Below are positions 1 to 7,926 of a stretch of DNA of 25,764 bases, one piece after another. Made by a program: the position numbers and the translations under genes. A model generated the notes under the pieces. That model worked only from the letters and a program-made list of their open reading frames with translations, did not search any database and was not told the origin of the DNA. The DNA is from Parvularia atlantis (taxonomy: Eukaryota; Opisthokonta; Rotosphaerida), in NCBI GenBank assembly GCA_943704415.1, contig CALSCO010001120.1, positions 1 through 25,764 of the forward strand, read 5' to 3'. The first letter of the stretch is position 1, and the number at the start of each line of letters is the position of its first letter.

Positions 1-165
1 CCCCCCCAGCCGCCCGACCCGTTCCCTGTCGTTGTTGACGTTTTTCTCGCTACGCTGTGTTGCGCACAGCTTGCGTGTGGTAGATGAACAAGAAGACAGA
101 CGTGTGCGCGTGTTTTTTTTTCTCCCATTTTTGCTGCTGCTGCCGGTGCAGTGTCGTGCGCGGCC
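1..165. other. 3' flank of the ANKRD13-like gene and left window edge
   Basis: This stretch lies beyond the stop codon of the minus-strand ANKRD13-like gene. It opens with a run of seven C at the very edge and holds a T9 tract at 113-121 followed by a pyrimidine-rich patch. I see no convincing gene. A short open frame exists here on the plus strand, but it has no recognisable protein character. Confidence 0.5.
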
Positions 166-2555
166 TCACTCGCTGTCAAACAGCCGGATTTCTTGCTCCT
201 TGAAGCCCTCGGGTACCTGCGAGCACGCGCACGAACGGTCAGCAGCAGTGGTCGCGAAGAGCGGAGCGCGCACCTCGAAGATGGCGTCCTCGAGCGACGA
301 CTCGGTCCGGTAGTTCTGGAACGTGATGCGCGCAGTGAGGATGCCGAAGAGCGGGATCTCTGGCGGTGCGGCGGCGCGGCGGCGGCGTGCGTGAGCGGCA
401 CCACAAGACGCGTGCGTGTGCGGCGCGCACCGATCTTGATCGGAAACCCGCGCGGCAGCTTGAGGTCGATAAAGTCGCGCAGGCGCGCGAAGTGCTCGTT
501 CGTCGGTGCCATGATCTCCATCAGCGGGAAGAGCTGTGCGTGCGCGCGTACGACGAGTGAGCACGCACGCGCGCAGTCGCACGGGTAACGCGACCTGCTC
601 AACAAAGAGCGGGAACGAGTTGGACATCCACAGCGTGGCGCGCAGCTTGCGCGTCGCGTACTGCGCGCTCATTGGGCGGCCGATGTGCAAGTACTCGGGC
701 TCGCTCTTGCCGTCCTTCGGCTGCCGCGGGCAGGCGGTCAGGCCAAGGCAGGTTGCGAGGCCGGCGGCGTCGCACCTTGGGCGGGCTAAAGTACGTCTCA
801 GCCGAGACCGTCGGCCCGCTGAACGGGATTAGGCTCGGCTTGTACTTGATGGCGTTCTTGCGCGTGGACGTGACAAAGTTGTCGATGTCGTCCTCCTTCT
901 TGCCGTCGAGCTTCTTGAGCAGCTCTTCGCGCGCCTTGGGGTTGTCGTCCTCGAGGTTGCCTGTCTCGTCCATAATCTGCGCGTGCGACGCGGCGTGAGC
1001 GTGCGCGGCGGTATGGCGCAGATCGCACGCGCACCTCCTTGAGCGGGTTGCCGTCGACCGACGTCGTCGACGGGAGGCTCGCGCTCGACTCGTTTGTTGG
1101 CGCGGTCTCCTTCGGGACAAGCTTCGAGTCAAGGTGCTCCGATCTGCGTGCACGCAAGCATGGGATGAGACAGCGTAGGCCAAGGCCGCGGCATCGCGGG
1201 TGCGCACCGGATGACCGACTTGAAGCGCAGGTTCTCGATCGTGTACACGTCGGCCTCAAAGTCGCCAATCTTCTCCGTCTTACCTGAGCCGAAGCCTGTG
1301 CATGTCTTTGTCAGCAGTGGCAGGCGCGGGCCAGATAGGGCCGCGCACCGAGAATGCCGCTGCGCACGCGGTTGATGGCGATGTTGTCCGTGACGAGGTC
1401 GCCGTAGCGCAGCGAGAAGTTCATCATCATGTTCATTCTCTCCTCTAGCTTTTCGCGCGGCGCGGCGCGGTGCGTAAGCAGAGCCGAGCTGGCGCACGCA
1501 CACATGGACACCTTCTTGGCGTTGTGCTCCTGGCCGTCGACGATCGCGAACGCGTTGTTGGCGTAGTCGACGATGCAGAGCTCGCGGCCTTCGCGTCCTT
1601 GTCAGCGCACGCACCGAGTCGCACGCGGCAGCGCACCCTTGGCGTTCGGGTTGTAGACGTAGCCGACGTTGCCGCGCAGCCAGCGCAGGCCCTCGAAGCC
1701 GATGAGCGTCGTGTCGACGCGCATGCATGAGCCCTTTTTGCGGATCTTGAGCGTGTCGTTCGGGCAGAAGCGCGAGAGCAGCGGGACTGCACGTGTGCGT
1801 GCTGCGTCAGCGGTGATCCTGCAGCGTGCGCGTGCAGCACGCACTCCACGAGCTGAACTCCCACTTCATCTCCATTGAGAAGTCGTCGAGCTGCGATCGT
1901 CGCTGATCAGCTAATTTGCGTGCGCCCACTGTGCCACGCGCCTCGTTCAGGTGCTTTGTGATCGCCTCGGAGCGCACGCGGAAAAAGTCGCCCGTCTGCC
2001 GCTCGCGCGCCTTGAGCAGCTCGCGGATGATGTCACGGTCGCCGAACGCGCTTGACGTCGGCGCCACGTCAGCGGCTCGCGCGCTGCGTCCAACGCCGAT
2101 CGACTGCGCGCACGCACCGTGCCTCGTGCAGCACAAACGCGCCGTGCGCCGTGCGCATGCTCACGCTCGCGCCGGCCTCGAGCAGCACGGCGATGCACTG
2201 TCGGCGGCCGAGCATGACGGCGATGTGCTGTGGACGCACGCACGACACACGTCAGCGCCCGATGCGACGTCGCCGCGACGCCGATGCGACAGCGATGCGA
2301 CAGCGCGGGTCCCGCTCATCGCGCCGCCCCCGCTCCGCGTCGCGCTGCGGTGAACGGCCCGGCCCACTGTCTATGCTGACGGAGGCGGCGACGCACCAGG
2401 GCCGCGTTGCCGCGCGCGTCGACGTCGTCGATGTGGCTGCGCAGGGCACCGCCGTCGGCGTCGAGGGCCGCGCGGAGGGCGTCGGCGTCGTCTCCCGCGA
2501 AGACGACGCGGTGCAGCGCCGTCGTGCCGCGGACGACGCCGAGACGCGCGGCCAT
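166..2555 (-). CDS. ANKRD13C-like ankyrin-repeat / GPCR-chaperone protein, 14 exons
   Basis: The spliced product is 504 residues. Exons run 2555-2397, 2227-2118, 2050-1942, 1890-1845, 1786-1637, 1588-1512, 1448-1349, 1295-1208, 1143-1035, 976-776, 720-595, 533-431, 359-274 and 216-166. Residues 1 to about 90 are ankyrin repeats ([18 protein letters not shown], then GNAAL joined to HIAVMLGRR). The rest matches the GPCR-chaperone domain of ANKRD13 proteins: [63 protein letters not shown], then [14 protein letters not shown] and [14 protein letters not shown]. Family members act at the ER in GPCR folding or at endosomes on ubiquitinated receptors. No ubiquitin-interacting motif follows the domain and the length is near human ANKRD13C, so the C-type role is likelier (inference). 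An in-frame ATG at 2600 would add 15 residues; I chose 2555 for its better Kozak context (GCCATGG). Confidence 0.93.
1891..1941 (-). other. Possible GC-AG intron in the ANKRD13-like gene
   Basis: The intron joins ITKHLNE to [12 protein letters not shown], a join that fits the family alignment. It begins GCGCGTGG rather than GT, and has a good branch-like GCTGATC and a CGCAG acceptor. It is 51 nt, in phase and free of stop codons, so reading through would insert 17 residues without breaking the protein. Constitutive exon sequence is the alternative. Confidence 0.5.
2228..2396 (-). other. Unusually long intron 1 of the ANKRD13-like gene, with internal repeats
   Basis: At 169 nt this is by far the longest intron in the window. 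Donor GTGCGTCG and acceptor CCACAG join GNAAL to HIAVMLGRR, which restores a continuous ankyrin repeat. On the plus strand it holds three copies of CGATGCGAC at 2260, 2282 and 2293, suggesting growth by local duplication. A second acceptor-like site (CACCGCAG) lies about 50 nt into the intron, but I found no exon that would use it. Confidence 0.6.
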
Positions 2556-3057
2556 GGCTTCCCGCTGATTGATCTTTGTGCGCTTCCCCTCGCCTCTCAT
2601 CGCGCTCTGCTCCGGCAGCGGGCGGAAGCGCAGGCGCGGCACACGGACGCAGACAACTGCTGTGCACGTCCGCATGCACAAGTGCGAGGCAAAGCGATGA
2701 GAAGACGAACGGGAAACATTAGACGCGAACGGCGATTGGTCGTGACGTCAAAGCCACGAGCCAATCAGCGCGCGTTACTTCTGTTGTCGCCCACAGTGTT
2801 CAGGCTCCGCGGTTCACGCGCGAATCTCACGGTGGTCCCGCCGCGCGCGCAGCCCGCTCTCCCGCCTCGTCCACCTGCTCCGTCCGCGAGAATGGCCGGT
2901 CCCGAGGTGCGCGCGCCGGCTTCGCGCGTGTTGTGCGCGTCCGCTCACACGCGCGCCTCTGGCAGTGCCTGATTATCGGTGCGGCAGCGGCAACGACTGC
3001 AGTGCAGCGTCGGCGCAACGCGCGCACTGACGGGGACGGGGCGGCACAGGCATCGTC
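2556..3057. promoter_or_regulatory. Divergent intergenic promoter region with CCAAT and CRE elements
   Basis: This roughly 500-bp gap separates the ATGs of the ANKRD13-like gene (leftward) and the small membrane-protein gene (rightward). No credible coding sequence is visible. A compact element cluster sits at 2734-2767: an inverted CCAAT box (ATTGG, 2735-2739), a perfect palindromic cAMP-response-type site TGACGTCA (2743-2750), and a forward CCAAT box in CCAATCAG (2761-2768). CCAAT boxes are bound by NF-Y and TGACGTCA by bZIP factors in many eukaryotes. The near-symmetrical arrangement suits a two-way promoter. Function is inferred. Confidence 0.6.
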
Positions 3058-3361
3058 ATGTTCCTGATCCTGCTGTGGATCGCGCTGCCCGTCGGCTTCT
3101 TCTGTGCGATGCTCTACGTCTTCTTCAGCATCTTCGACTCGTGCTGCTCGTGCGGCGGTGCGGGCTGCGCACGTCGAGGGGCGCGCGCGCGCCGCTGACG
3201 AGGGAGAGCGCGCACCACAGAGCTGCTGACGATCCTCATGAAGGGCGTCGAGTGGCCGCGCAAGTGCTCGCGCGCGATGATGGCCGGCCACTTCGAGGTG
3301 CGCGTCGCCTGCTGAATGCGCCCGATGCGCCGCTGACATCGGCCGGCCGCAGATCTGCTGA
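3058..3361 (+). CDS. Small single-pass membrane protein, unknown function, 3 exons
   Basis: Exons 3058-3157, 3221-3297 and 3353-3361 give a 61-residue protein. The N-terminus (MFLILLWIALPVGFFCAMLY) is a strong hydrophobic segment that would serve as a membrane anchor. A Cys cluster follows (FDSCCSCGE), then a polar tail (MKGVEWPRKCSRAMMAGHF) ending in EIC. Both introns (63 and 55 nt) have GTGCG donors, GCTGAC branch-like motifs and CAG acceptors, and splicing restores the frame twice. That is good evidence for a real gene. I do not recognise the family. The six Cys, several in the juxtamembrane region, could be acylated or bind metal (speculation). The tiny last exon codes only for the final two residues and the stop. 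Confidence 0.65.
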
Positions 3362-3392
3362 GCGCGCTCCTCGCGGTCCTGCGGGCTGCCTC

Positions 3393-3470
3393 GATCTCTC
3401 TTCTTCTCGCTTCTCCCTCTCCTCGCTTCCCCCTCTCCTCGCTTCCCCTCCTTCCCTCCTCCTCCGACGA
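3393..3470. repeat. Polypyrimidine tract with short direct repeats
   Basis: This is an almost uninterrupted C/T stretch on the plus strand, containing two near-identical copies of TCTCCTCGCTTCCCC. It lies in the 133-bp gap between the stop codons of two convergent genes. Such homopurine-homopyrimidine tracts can adopt triplex DNA and might mark transcript ends here (inference). Confidence 0.6.
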
Positions 3471-3494
3471 TCTGTCATACACGGCAGCCGGCGC

Positions 3495-4224
3495 TCACAG
3501 ACCCAGATGGCCCTGCAGCATTAGCGGCACCAGCAGGTCCTCCTCGTCCTCGAGGTGGCGCAGCAGGTGGTCCTGCAGCACGTGCAGCGTGCGCACGATG
3601 TCTGCGCGCAGCGCCCGCGATCAGCACGAGCCGCGCACGGCCGAGGCGGAGCGGCGCACCAGACACGTCCTTGGCCGCGAAGGCGTCGCCGATGTCCTTG
3701 AACATGCCCTCAAGCTGCCCGTGGTCGCGGTCGAGCATTGCGACGCTGGGACGGAGGTGCGGGAACTGCCGCTTGATCTGCGGGAAGACCTTGTGCTCCT
3801 CGATCGTGTGGTGCACGTGCAGGTGCTCGCTGAACCCGTCGAAGCGCGCCTTGGCCTCGCGCACGCGTTGCGCGAGCGGCCGCTTGGCTGCGAATGGGTC
3901 AGCCGCGATGTGCACTGAGATCAACAGCGAGCGCACGGCTCGAGACGGTCTCGATCACGTCGCGCAGGTCCTGGCGGAAGTGCTCGTGGAAGCCGAGGAA
4001 GTGCGACGCGATCGATCCTGCGTCCCTCCCATCCGTCAGACCGCGAGCGACGCCCCACGCGCCGCCCGCGCACCGAAGAAGCGCGGGTGCGTGCGCCACT
4101 CGGTGCGCGGCACGGTCGGCTGCAGCCGCGCGACCAGCTCGCGGCGCTTGACGAGCTCGCGCCGGCGCTGCAGCTCCTCCACGTCCTCCACGGTCGACAC
4201 CGGCACGGCCTCGTCGGTGCTCAT
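3495..4224 (-). CDS. Hemerythrin (HHE) cation-binding domain protein, 4 exons
   Basis: Exons 4224-4074, 4017-3937, 3887-3660 and 3601-3495 encode 188 residues. After a charged N-terminus (MSTDEAVPVSTVEDVEELQ) comes a four-helix hemerythrin fold. Helix 1 holds SHFLGFHEHFRQDL, helix 2 HLHVHHTIEEHKVFP, helix 3 MLDRDHGQLEGMF and helix 4 DHLLRHLEDEEDLLVP. The His and Glu residues spaced HxxxE and HxxxH are those that bind the di-iron centre in the family. Such proteins bind oxygen, NO or iron, or act in redox and iron sensing; the precise role is not deducible. The three introns are 49 to 58 nt. No signal peptide or membrane segment is seen, so a cytosolic protein is likely. It shares a 59-bp divergent gap with the TPR gene. 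Confidence 0.9.
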
Positions 4225-4283
4225 CGCGCGCGGCGCAGCAGGTGAAGCAGATGACTTAAGCTGACAATTCGAGTGTCGAAAGC
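4225..4283. promoter_or_regulatory. 59-bp divergent promoter between the hemerythrin and TPR genes
   Basis: Only 59 bases separate the two start codons, so both 5'UTRs and the core promoter must fit in or overlap this gap, or transcription starts inside the opposite gene. It holds a locally AT-richer patch (ATGACTTAAGCTGACAATTC) in otherwise GC-rich DNA. I see no TATA box or CCAAT box. Confidence 0.5.
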
Positions 4284-6227
4284 ATGACAGCGGTGCACCA
4301 TGGCCGCGAGTCTGGAGGGGCACCGCCACTGATGCGCCTCTCGTGCAGGGCGAGCCGGGGATGCTGCACACGCTGGCCGAGCTGGCGGTGCTCGGCGACG
4401 TGTGCTGCGAGGCGGTGCGATGGCATCGTGTGGCGATGGAGGGCGGTGCGGCGGACGCGGAGGACGACGGCGCGTTCACGGCAGAGGAGGCCGCGGCCGT
4501 GCTGCAGCTGCGCGAGGGCGATGCGGATGCCGTGCGCGCCGTGCTGCAGCAGCAGGAGGACGCGCGGCTGCTACGGCGTGTTGACGAGGCACGTTGGGCC
4601 GTGCCGCCGCTCGTCGCGCAGTCGATGCGCCCGCTCATGGACCAGCAGCTCGTTGTGCCCGAGCGCGCCGACACGGCCGAGCGCTGGGCGGCGCTGCACC
4701 TGCAGCGGTTCGGCGCGCTCGCGGCCGAGTGGCAGGCCGGGCGCGACCTGCTGGGAGTGCTCGAGCGCGTGGACGGCGACGCGACGCGCTTCGAATACGT
4801 CCTAGGCGCGCTCGAAATCGGCCCAGGCCTGCTCGTGCCGGTGCTGGAGAGCGTGTGGGACGCGCCGTCGCTGATGCGCGCGCGATTCGTGCACGTGTGG
4901 GGCGCGCTGTTTGAGCGCGTGCTCGTCGCCGTCGACCGCGCCCTCGCCCGCCACGGCAAGCGCAAGGACGACGCGGCCTCGCCCAGCCTCGGCTTGCTGC
5001 ACGAGCTGCGCGCACTGTGCCTCGTGCGCCGGGGTCACGCCGACGCCGCACTTGACGCGCTCGGGCTCGTCCAGCAGCCAACCGTGCGCAGCCAGCGGCT
5101 GCACGTGCAGGCGCTCGTGCTCCGTGGCGCCCACATTGACTCGTCCGCGCCCATGACCGACGCCGGGCACGACCTCCGCCGCGAGCACGCCCTCCCGGCG
5201 TACCAAGACGCGCTACGGATCGCGCACCAGCTGGGCGAGTCCGCGCACGGCGAGGGCGCGACGGTGCTGCTGCAGCTCAGCCGGCTGTACCGGCACCTGG
5301 GCGACCTGGCCAAGGCGTCCGACGTGGCCAAGAAGGGCCTGGCAGTCCGCGAGCGTACGTGCGCCCCAGGTCAGCGCAGCTTGCCGGTGCTCACGCGCGT
5401 GTGCGCAGGGCTGCAAACACAGAGCCACCCGGACACGGCCGCGGCGATGGTCGATCTCGCGGCGGTGCAGATGCTGCAGGACGACCACGAGGGCGCGAAC
5501 GAGAGTTTGTTTGTGCGCGCGCCGTGCTGCTTGTGCTAATGGCGCGAGTTGCCAGACTACGTGCGCGCGCTGGCCATCTACGAGCGCGTGCTGGGCAGGA
5601 ACCACGTCGAGACGGCGGGCACGGCGGTCGATATGGGCCTGATGTTTGTGAAGCTGGGCGAGCCGGACAACGCGCTGGACGCGTTCCAGTACGCGCTGCC
5701 GATCTACGAGCGCAACGGGTACTACGGCGACGTGCAGGTGCGTCTCCATGCGGAACCGCTGGTGTGGCTGATGCGCGTTTGGGGCACAGGGCGTGTGCAT
5801 GAACTGTGCGCGACTGCTCGAGGCGGAGGAGAAAGACGCCGAGGCGATCACGTACTACCTGCGCGCGCGCGACGCCTGCGTCAAGCAGCACGGCGACACC
5901 GACTCGCGCGTCGGCATGATTTGTGCGTCCCCGTTCGTATGCGCGCGTGCCGCGGCTGACGCTGCCGCAGACTACAACATCGGCCTCGCCTTTGCGCGCC
6001 AGAGCGACTGGCCGCTTGGTGCGCTCGTGTGCCGTTGTGTCGCACGCAGCTCACACCGGACAGCCGCAGCCCTACAACACCTGTCCAAGGCGCACGAGAT
6101 CGTCGTCGCAACGCTCGGGCCGCAGCACGAGTACTTCCAGCGCATCGACCTCGCGCTGCGTAAGGCGCACGAGGACGCGCGCACGAGCGCCTCGCCCGCG
6201 CAGGCCGGGGCGTGTGTTGTGCAGTGA
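4284..6227 (+). CDS. Tetratricopeptide-repeat (TPR) protein, 7 exons
   Basis: Exons 4284-4292, 4349-5354, 5409-5504, 5556-5737, 5790-5922, 5971-6018 and 6070-6227 give 543 residues. The first about 250 residues are helical with no motif I can name. From about residue 270 there are kinesin-light-chain-like TPRs: HALPAYQDALRIAHQLGE, LSRLYRHLGDLAKASDVAKK, AAAMVDLAAVQMLQDDHEGA, YVRALAIYERVLGRNHVETA, GLMFVKLGEPDNALDAFQYA, EEKDAEAITYYLRARDA and YYNIGLAFARQSDWPLALQH. It is probably a protein-protein scaffold; the partner is unknown. The start is uncertain. The chosen model uses a 9-nt first exon spliced over a 56-nt intron that contains a second ATG in strong Kozak context, which would hit a stop after ten codons if unspliced. 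The donor of the third intron (GTTTGT at 5505) is weak; GTGCGCGC at 5513 with acceptor GCGCGAG is an alternative. Confidence 0.85.
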
Positions 6228-6378
6228 CTGAGACGCACCAGACTGAGTTAGCATCGGAGATCCGGGAGTTACACTAGATGCACCAAGTGGCAGAACGGGT
6301 GCGCGCACTGTACATCATGCAGCCAACTGACGGCCACGCTGCTTCGTCGACGTCTCGTCCGCGTTTCATCTTCCCGTT

Positions 6379-7716
6379 TTGCGCTCCTCAGCGCTCATGC
6401 CGCGCCGCGCCGCTGCTCCCGCCGTTGCGGCCGTGCTGGCCGCCGCGCTCGTGCTGCTCGCACCGGGCGCGGTGGCGACGTACGGCGCGTGGACGCAGAT
6501 CAACAGCGTCTTCGCGGCGTCGCGCAACACGTTCTCGAGCGTCCTGCTCGACAACGGCAAGATCCTCGTCGCGGGTGGCTTCAACCAGCCCGGCGCAGTG
6601 GTGTACGACGTCGCTGCGCGCACGGCTGCGACGGTGGCCGGCTCGCTCACGAGCGAGACCCAGCTGCAGCGCCCGACCGCGACGCTGCTGGCCGACGGCA
6701 AGACCGTGCTGGTGGCGGGCGGCTTGACGGCCCCGTCGTCGTCGGCCGAGTGCACGCTCTACAGCACCGACGACAACAGCCTTGCGACGACGGGTTCGAT
6801 GGCGACGGCGCGCAACTCGCACCGCTCTGTGCTGCTCGCGGACGGCCGCGTGCTCACGACGGGCGGATTCAACGGCGCCCAGCTGTCCTCGTGCGAGCTG
6901 TACAACGCCGACGCGGGCACGTGGTCGAGCGCCGCCTCGCTGCTCGCCGGAGCGACGTTCGACCACTCGCTCACGCGCCTCGGCGACGGCCGCGTGCTCA
7001 TCGCCGGCGGCTCGGATCTCTCGGCGACGCGCAGTGCATGCGCGCTCTACACGCCTGTCAGCGCCCAGCAGGGCTCGTGGACCGCGACCGGCTCCCTCGC
7101 CACGGCGCGTCGCGGACACGATGCGCAGCTGCTGAGCAATGGACGTGTTCTCGTGATCGGTGGTCAGACTTCCTCCGCGTTCCTCAGCGTCACGGCGTTG
7201 TGCGAGATCTTTGACGCGGACGGCGACTCAGGCGCGGGCGCGTGGACGGCAACCGGGTCGCTCAACACGGCGCGCTCAAATCTGTGGCAGCAGACAGCGC
7301 TCTTCGGCGACGGCCGCGTGCTCGTCGCGGGCGGCTACGATGGCAGCGCGGCGCTCGCCTCGGCCGAGATGTTTGACGGCACGACGTGGTCGACGGTCAC
7401 GCCGATGAACACGGCGCGCTACGTCGGCTCGCTCACCGCCGTCGGCAATGAGGCGTTTGTCTACATCGGCGGCAGCGACACCCCGGGTACGTCGGTCGAG
7501 CACTACACGATCCGGTCGACGCCGACGCCGACGTCGACGGCCACCTCGACAGCGAGCGCGACGGCCACGTCGACAGCGAGCGCGACGGCCACGTCGACTG
7601 CGACGCCGGCAACGGCCACGCCGACCGCGACGCCCACGAGCGCAGCGGCTGGACCGCGCTTGTCTGTCCCGGTCGCTGCGGCCGTCGCACTTGCGCTCGC
7701 CGTGCTCTTCGCCTGA
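6379..7716 (+). CDS. Secreted, probably GPI-anchored kelch-type beta-propeller protein, single exon
   Basis: This is an intronless frame of 445 residues. An Ala/Leu-rich signal peptide (core VAAVLAAALVLLAPGAVA) is followed by seven kelch / galactose-oxidase-like blades, recognisable by their repeated cores: LLDNGKILVAGGF, LLADGKTVLVAGGL, LLADGRVLTTGGF, RLGDGRVLIAGGS, LLSNGRVLVIGGQ, LFGDGRVLVAGGY and VGNEAFVYIGGS. Seven such units suit one closed propeller. A Thr/Ser/Pro linker built from PTPTST and ATSTASAT units follows. The chain ends in a short hydrophobic tail (VPVAAAVALALAVLFA) with no charged cytosolic end, as in a GPI-attachment signal. It is likely a cell-surface adhesion or enzyme-like protein; no catalytic residues of galactose oxidase are evident. 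ATG 6397 is an alternative start. It is a paralogue of the giant kelch gene downstream. Confidence 0.9.
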   Translation: MRSSALMPRRAAAPAVAAVLAAALVLLAPGAVATYGAWTQINSVFAASRNTFSSVLLDNGKILVAGGFNQPGAVVYDVAARTAATVAGSLTSETQLQRPTATLLADGKTVLVAGGLTAPSSSAECTLYSTDDNSLATTGSMATARNSHRSVLLADGRVLTTGGFNGAQLSSCELYNADAGTWSSAASLLAGATFDHSLTRLGDGRVLIAGGSDLSATRSACALYTPVSAQQGSWTATGSLATARRGHDAQLLSNGRVLVIGGQTSSAFLSVTALCEIFDADGDSGAGAWTATGSLNTARSNLWQQTALFGDGRVLVAGGYDGSAALASAEMFDGTTWSTVTPMNTARYVGSLTAVGNEAFVYIGGSDTPGTSVEHYTIRSTPTPTSTATSTASATATSTASATATSTATPATATPTATPTSAAAGPRLSVPVAAAVALALAVLFA

Positions 7717-7730
7717 GCCTTTCAAAGTTT

Positions 7731-7767
7731 TCTTTTCCTTTGAGGTTGCACCTGTCTTTTCCTTTGA
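7731..7767 (+). repeat. 13-bp direct repeat in the 5' flank of the transporter gene
   Basis: TCTTTTCCTTTGA occurs at 7731-7743 and again, identically, at 7755-7767. It lies in an unusually AT/pyrimidine-rich patch between the kelch stop codon and the transporter start. It may be a pair of transcription-factor sites for the transporter or a 3'-end signal for the kelch gene; the sequence does not decide. Confidence 0.55.
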
Positions 7768-7926
7768 CGTCTCGTCCTGGGAGGGAGACGACGACTACAA
7801 CCAGTTGTGCATTGATGACGCAAGATGACATCATCACCGTCCCCATTTTTCCGCCTCCCGCGCCCCACTGCAGCAGCCCTGGCGCTGGTGGCGGCCGTCC
7901 CGTCGAGCACGAGCGCGCGCGGGGCG

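Noticed and set aside
2827-3339. A minus-strand frame opposite the small membrane protein
   Set aside because: It has low-complexity Arg/Ala content and no splice-consistent structure, while the plus strand gives a hydrophobic helix with two good introns.
4036-4965. A 309-codon minus-strand frame covering the hemerythrin first exon and the TPR gene
   Set aside because: Only its last 60 codons match the hemerythrin N-terminus; the remainder is Ser/Arg-rich antisense of the TPR exon and lies upstream of the chosen ATG.
6228-6378. Possible tRNA or small RNA between the TPR and kelch genes
   Set aside because: No T-loop (GTTCGA-type) or cloverleaf pairing could be found by eye; it is better explained as promoter and UTR.
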